8,884 bases of DNA from Chitinophagaceae bacterium (GTDB taxonomy: Bacteria > Bacteroidota > Bacteroidia > Chitinophagales > Chitinophagaceae): positions 1 through 8,884 of the forward strand of contig JALOMX010000058.1 in NCBI GenBank assembly GCA_025455245.1, given 5' to 3'. The position numbers were made by a program, and so were the translations under genes. The notes beneath the pieces were generated by a model. That model saw only the letters and a list, made by a program, of their open reading frames with translations. It was not told the DNA's origin and did not search any database. Shown in pieces: positions 6,703 to 8,884 of the stretch (the first letter of the stretch is position 1; each line of letters opens with the position of its first letter).

Positions 6703-7727
6703 AGGATTTCAGGTGATTGAATACGGGCTTCGGATTGACGCAACCCATGTGAAGGCTGCAAGGCTTTCTGACGGGGAAACCAAACAAAGTACCAAAACAT
6801 GATTGCAAAAGAAATTGCCAGAATCAATATACCCATCCAGATTGGCAAACCTCCCCCTTTGCTTCCGCCGGTTACAAAAGTATCGCTCATCAGATAGGTA
6901 ACATAGCTTTCCAGCAAGGCCGCCACAATAAAAAACGGGACCATGGAAATAATGATCTTTAAAGCATCTTTTACGCTGCGTTTGAATGATTCGCGCCGGC
7001 TGTAAGTGCCGGGAAACAAAATACCTCCTCCCATTACAAGACCTGCACTGCCACTGATGATGATAGATGCAATTTCCATGGTACCATGAATCCAGATGAC
7101 CATTATGGATTGCCACCCGAGGCCTTTTGAAAAAAACATATACTCAAAAGCACCAACCATTACTCCGTTGTAAAACATGATCCATAGCGTTCCGATTCCA
7201 AAAAATATTCCATAAACGAAAGCCCGGAACGCAACCTGTATGTTGTTGGCTGCAATCTACATGAACTTGGTAAATTTATCACTATCACGGTACACACCAA
7301 AAGGATCGCCCTTTTCAATATTTTCCTCTGTCATGCTTACATAACCCTCGCCAAGAATGCCTTTTACGAATGTGTCATCGGTTGCCGAACTGAAAACCCC
7401 CATGATCAGTGAGAGTATAAAAAAGGAAAAAGCAATAAGCAGGGCAAAACGATTGCGGTAAAGCACAAGCGGAAGTTCATTTACCCAAAAGGTAAATATC
7501 CGGTTATACTTTTCTTTTCTGTTCCTGTAAATTTTCTGGTAAATGCTTGCAGCAATATTATTAATCCAACGGGTAACCTTACTTTGAGGATAAAAGGTTC
7601 GGCTATAGGCAAGATCATCAAGCAGGGTAATAAACCGTTCAGCCTGTTCATCGGCATTTTCAGCAGGAACCTGCTGGTACTTTTGCCATTTTTCAGCATT
7701 CCGTTTTATAAAAAGGGCTTCGCGCAT
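6699..7727 (-). pseudogene. Stage II sporulation protein M family (DUF95/SpoIIM) membrane protein, interrupted by an in-frame TAG
   Basis: Read from ATG 7727 this frame encodes 156 residues, hits TAG at 7257-7259, then stays open for 185 more codons to TGA at 6699. The total of about 342 positions fits the usual size of Bacteroidota SpoIIM-like proteins. Before the stop come a cytoplasmic helical region (1-92, WQKYQQVPAENADEQAERF) and a first membrane helix (about 93-113). After it comes IAANNIQVAFRAFVYGIFFG, continuing the family pattern, then the conserved WIHGTMEIASIIISGSAGL (His214, Gly215, Glu218) and further helices near 255-275 and 293-315. Both halves lie in the same frame and are needed for one fold. 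SpoIIM relatives outside sporulating bacteria occur with MoxR, DUF58 and RDD genes; their role is unknown. The best restart is ATG 7178, which would lose the first membrane segments. The ATGA coupling to DUF4129 is intact. Likely a recent nonsense mutation or sequence error; readthrough is possible. Confidence 0.85.
7257..7259 (-). other. In-frame amber codon inside the SpoIIM-like gene
   Basis: On the minus strand the codons read TTC ATG TAG ATT GCA GCC, giving F-M-stop-I-A-A. No frame change is needed on either side, so one substitution (for example from CAG, AAG, TAC, TAT or TGG) explains it. The stop falls between the first membrane helix region and the conserved NNIQVAFRAFVYG segment. 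No Shine-Dalgarno-like site or nearby ATG suggests a designed two-protein arrangement. Confidence 0.9.
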
Positions 7728-7748
7728 GAAGTACTATCCATTTTTTTT

Positions 7749-7776
7749 CAAAATAAAGCATAATGGGCCAAGCAAA
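7749..7776 (-). promoter_or_regulatory. Possible promoter of the SpoIIM-DUF4129-DUF4350 operon
   Basis: On the minus strand TTTG (7776-7773) is followed, after 17 bases, by TATTTTG (7755-7749). That resembles the Bacteroidota -33/-7 pair (TTTG and TAnnTTTG), although the -7 box is one base short. The ATG at 7727 lies about 20 bases on, giving a short leader. The 110-base divergent gap to the RDD gene must also hold that gene's promoter, for which I see only weak candidates. Confidence 0.35.
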
Positions 7777-7837
7777 TCACTTTTCAGAAAAATTTGATTT
7801 TCCCGTACAGATTAAAACTAGTTATTTATTTTCGATT

Positions 7838-8632
7838 ATGAATTCGGTTACAGTATCAACCCCCTTTAATATTTACCTGGACTTTGAAGTTGCCTCTTTG
7901 CCAAGGCGTATTCTTGCGTGGTTTATTGATATTGCCATCATTATGGTATTTGCCCAATGCATGCGCAGTTTTGCCCTTGGTATGTTTTACGATCCGGGCA
8001 GCGATCATTATCCGGTTGGGTTGGATTTTATATTAGTCACTTTTCCCATCCTTTTTTACCACCTGATCATGGAAGTAGTCTATCAGGGCCAAAGTCTGGG
8101 AAAAAAGGTTGTGGGCATCAGGGTACTTAGCCTTCTGGGCGGAGAACCTAATCTTGGGCAATACCTGATGCGCTGGATTTTCAGGGTTTGGGAATGGCCG
8201 CTGCTTTTTGGAGTGGTTGCATTTAACAGTTGGGGGCTGATCGGTCAGTTTTTTGCTGTATGTTTTCTGGGTATTGTTGTGCTGATTACCATATCGGTTA
8301 CCGCTAAGCACCAACGGCTTGGAGATATGGCCGCAGGAACTGCAGTTGTTGATACCAAAAAGCAGTTTTCCATAAACGATACCGTTTTTCAGGAAATAAG
8401 TACCAACGGATACAAAGTAGCTTTCCCTGAAGTCATGCGGTTGAGCGACCGTGATATCAATGCTATTAAGGCCGTTCTGACCCAAACCCGTGAAACGGGA
8501 CGCTATGAAACTGCCCACAGGATTGCTTCGCGGGTAAAAGAAGTATTGACCATTGATACAAGGCTTGAAGTAACCGATTTCCTGGAGAAATTGCTGGATG
8601 ATTATAATTATCTGGCTACAAAAAATGATTGA
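7838..8632 (+). CDS. RDD-family integral membrane protein
   Basis: A 264-residue membrane protein. The RDD signature is clear: LPRRILAWFIDIAII (21-35) with the conserved Arg and Asp at the first membrane helix, GQSLGKKVVGIRV (84-96), and HQRLGDMAAGTAVV (158-171). Membrane helices lie at about 28-48, 63-83, 120-137 and 138-157. A long cytoplasmic tail (172-264) is helical and charged, ending DDYNYLATKND. RDD proteins have no agreed general function; some have been linked to ion exchange. ATG 7838 (MNSVTVSTPFNIYLDFEVAS) is chosen because family members begin with a short strand before the RDD motif; the upstream ATG at 7763 would add 25 atypical residues. The gene diverges from the SpoIIM operon, a familiar arrangement for this cluster, so it probably works with those proteins in the inner membrane. 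A macro-domain gene follows after 44 bases. Confidence 0.9.
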   Translation: MNSVTVSTPFNIYLDFEVASLPRRILAWFIDIAIIMVFAQCMRSFALGMFYDPGSDHYPVGLDFILVTFPILFYHLIMEVVYQGQSLGKKVVGIRVLSLLGGEPNLGQYLMRWIFRVWEWPLLFGVVAFNSWGLIGQFFAVCFLGIVVLITISVTAKHQRLGDMAAGTAVVDTKKQFSINDTVFQEISTNGYKVAFPEVMRLSDRDINAIKAVLTQTRETGRYETAHRIASRVKEVLTIDTRLEVTDFLEKLLDDYNYLATKND

Positions 8633-8676
8633 CGAGAATATTGAAAATAATGATCCATTAATAGAATGTTTTGAAC

Positions 8677-8884
8677 ATGATCGCTGAAAAAATATGGGTA
8701 TGTCAGGGTGATATTACCCGGGTGAAAGCGGATGCCATTGTAAATGCCGCCAACAGTTCTTTAATGGGCGGGGGCGGTGTTGATGGCGCTATTCATCGGG
8801 CAGGCGGTCCTGCTATCCTGGATGATTGCCGCAAGATCGTTGCAAGGCAGGGCGGCTGCAAAACCGGTGAAGCGGTGATCACCA
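8677..8884 (+). CDS. Macro-domain protein, O-acetyl-ADP-ribose deacetylase type (3' truncated)
   Basis: The first 69 residues are visible before the window ends. [19 protein letters not shown] is followed by a glycine run and [10 protein letters not shown], which together form the ADP-ribose-binding signature of MacroD/YmdB-type macro domains: Asp12 after the first strand, the catalytic-region Asn pair in NAAN, and the [10 protein letters not shown] loop. CKTGEAVIT continues the pattern. Such enzymes remove acetyl from O-acetyl-ADP-ribose or ADP-ribose from acidic side chains in the cytoplasm. The start is ATG 8677; in-frame TAA and TAG lie at 8659-8664. The gap to the RDD gene is 44 bases with no terminator hairpin, so co-transcription is possible. 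The proximity looks incidental rather than functional. The family call is firm; the exact activity is not. Confidence 0.93.
   Translation, partial: MIAEKIWVCQGDITRVKADAIVNAANSSLMGGGGVDGAIHRAGGPAILDDCRKIVARQGGCKTGEAVIT

Noticed and set aside
6709..7116. 135-codon minus-strand frame overlapping the second half of the SpoIIM gene, first considered as evidence of a frameshift
   Set aside because: The SpoIIM sequence continues in the original frame after the TAG, with clean membrane helices. The other frame is Cys/His-rich nonsense, so the break is a stop codon and not a frameshift.
8033..8518. 161-codon minus-strand frame opposite the RDD gene
   Set aside because: The plus strand carries all RDD motifs; the antisense frame is an artefact of codon use.

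Overview
The window looks like chromosomal DNA from a member of the Bacteroidota, most likely Chitinophagaceae or a relative. The pointers are small outer-membrane beta-barrel and lipoprotein genes of Bacteroidota type, start regions that are mostly A-rich and lack Shine-Dalgarno sequences, a clear Bacteroidota -7 box (TAnnTTTG) before one gene, and a Bacteroidota-style SpoIIM/DUF4129/DUF4350 operon divergent from an RDD gene. I see no mobile element, CRISPR array, tRNA or rRNA.

Layout. The window opens inside the 3' end of a CinA-family gene (1-255, +). Next come a secreted small beta-barrel gene (521-1177, +) and an unrecognised lipoprotein gene on the other strand (1478-2173, -). A divergent 308-base gap carries the promoter of an E2 acyltransferase gene of a 2-oxo acid dehydrogenase complex (2482-3846, +), which ends in a textbook intrinsic terminator. 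An unrecognised soluble protein follows (3988-4722, +); it has an unusually good Shine-Dalgarno sequence for this phylum. It converges, with only 4 bases between stop codons, on a minus-strand operon read from 7727 down to 4727: SpoIIM/DUF95 membrane protein, then DUF4129, then DUF4350, joined by ATGA and TAATG overlaps. An RDD-family membrane gene (7838-8632, +) diverges from the operon start, and a truncated macro-domain gene (8677 to the window end, +) follows it.

How the genes fit together. SpoIIM, DUF4129, DUF4350 and RDD proteins usually sit beside a MoxR AAA+ ATPase and a DUF58 (VWA-like) protein in a conserved envelope-associated cluster of unknown function. Here all four membrane components are present, but no MoxR or DUF58 gene lies in the window where they are usually found.

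The main oddity is in SpoIIM. The reading frame is open over 342 codons except for one in-frame TAG at 7257-7259 (codon 157), with family-like sequence in the same frame on both sides. This could be a young nonsense mutation, a sequencing error, or readthrough. I found no convincing new system; the interrupted SpoIIM gene and the cluster apparently lacking MoxR/DUF58 are what deserve checking.
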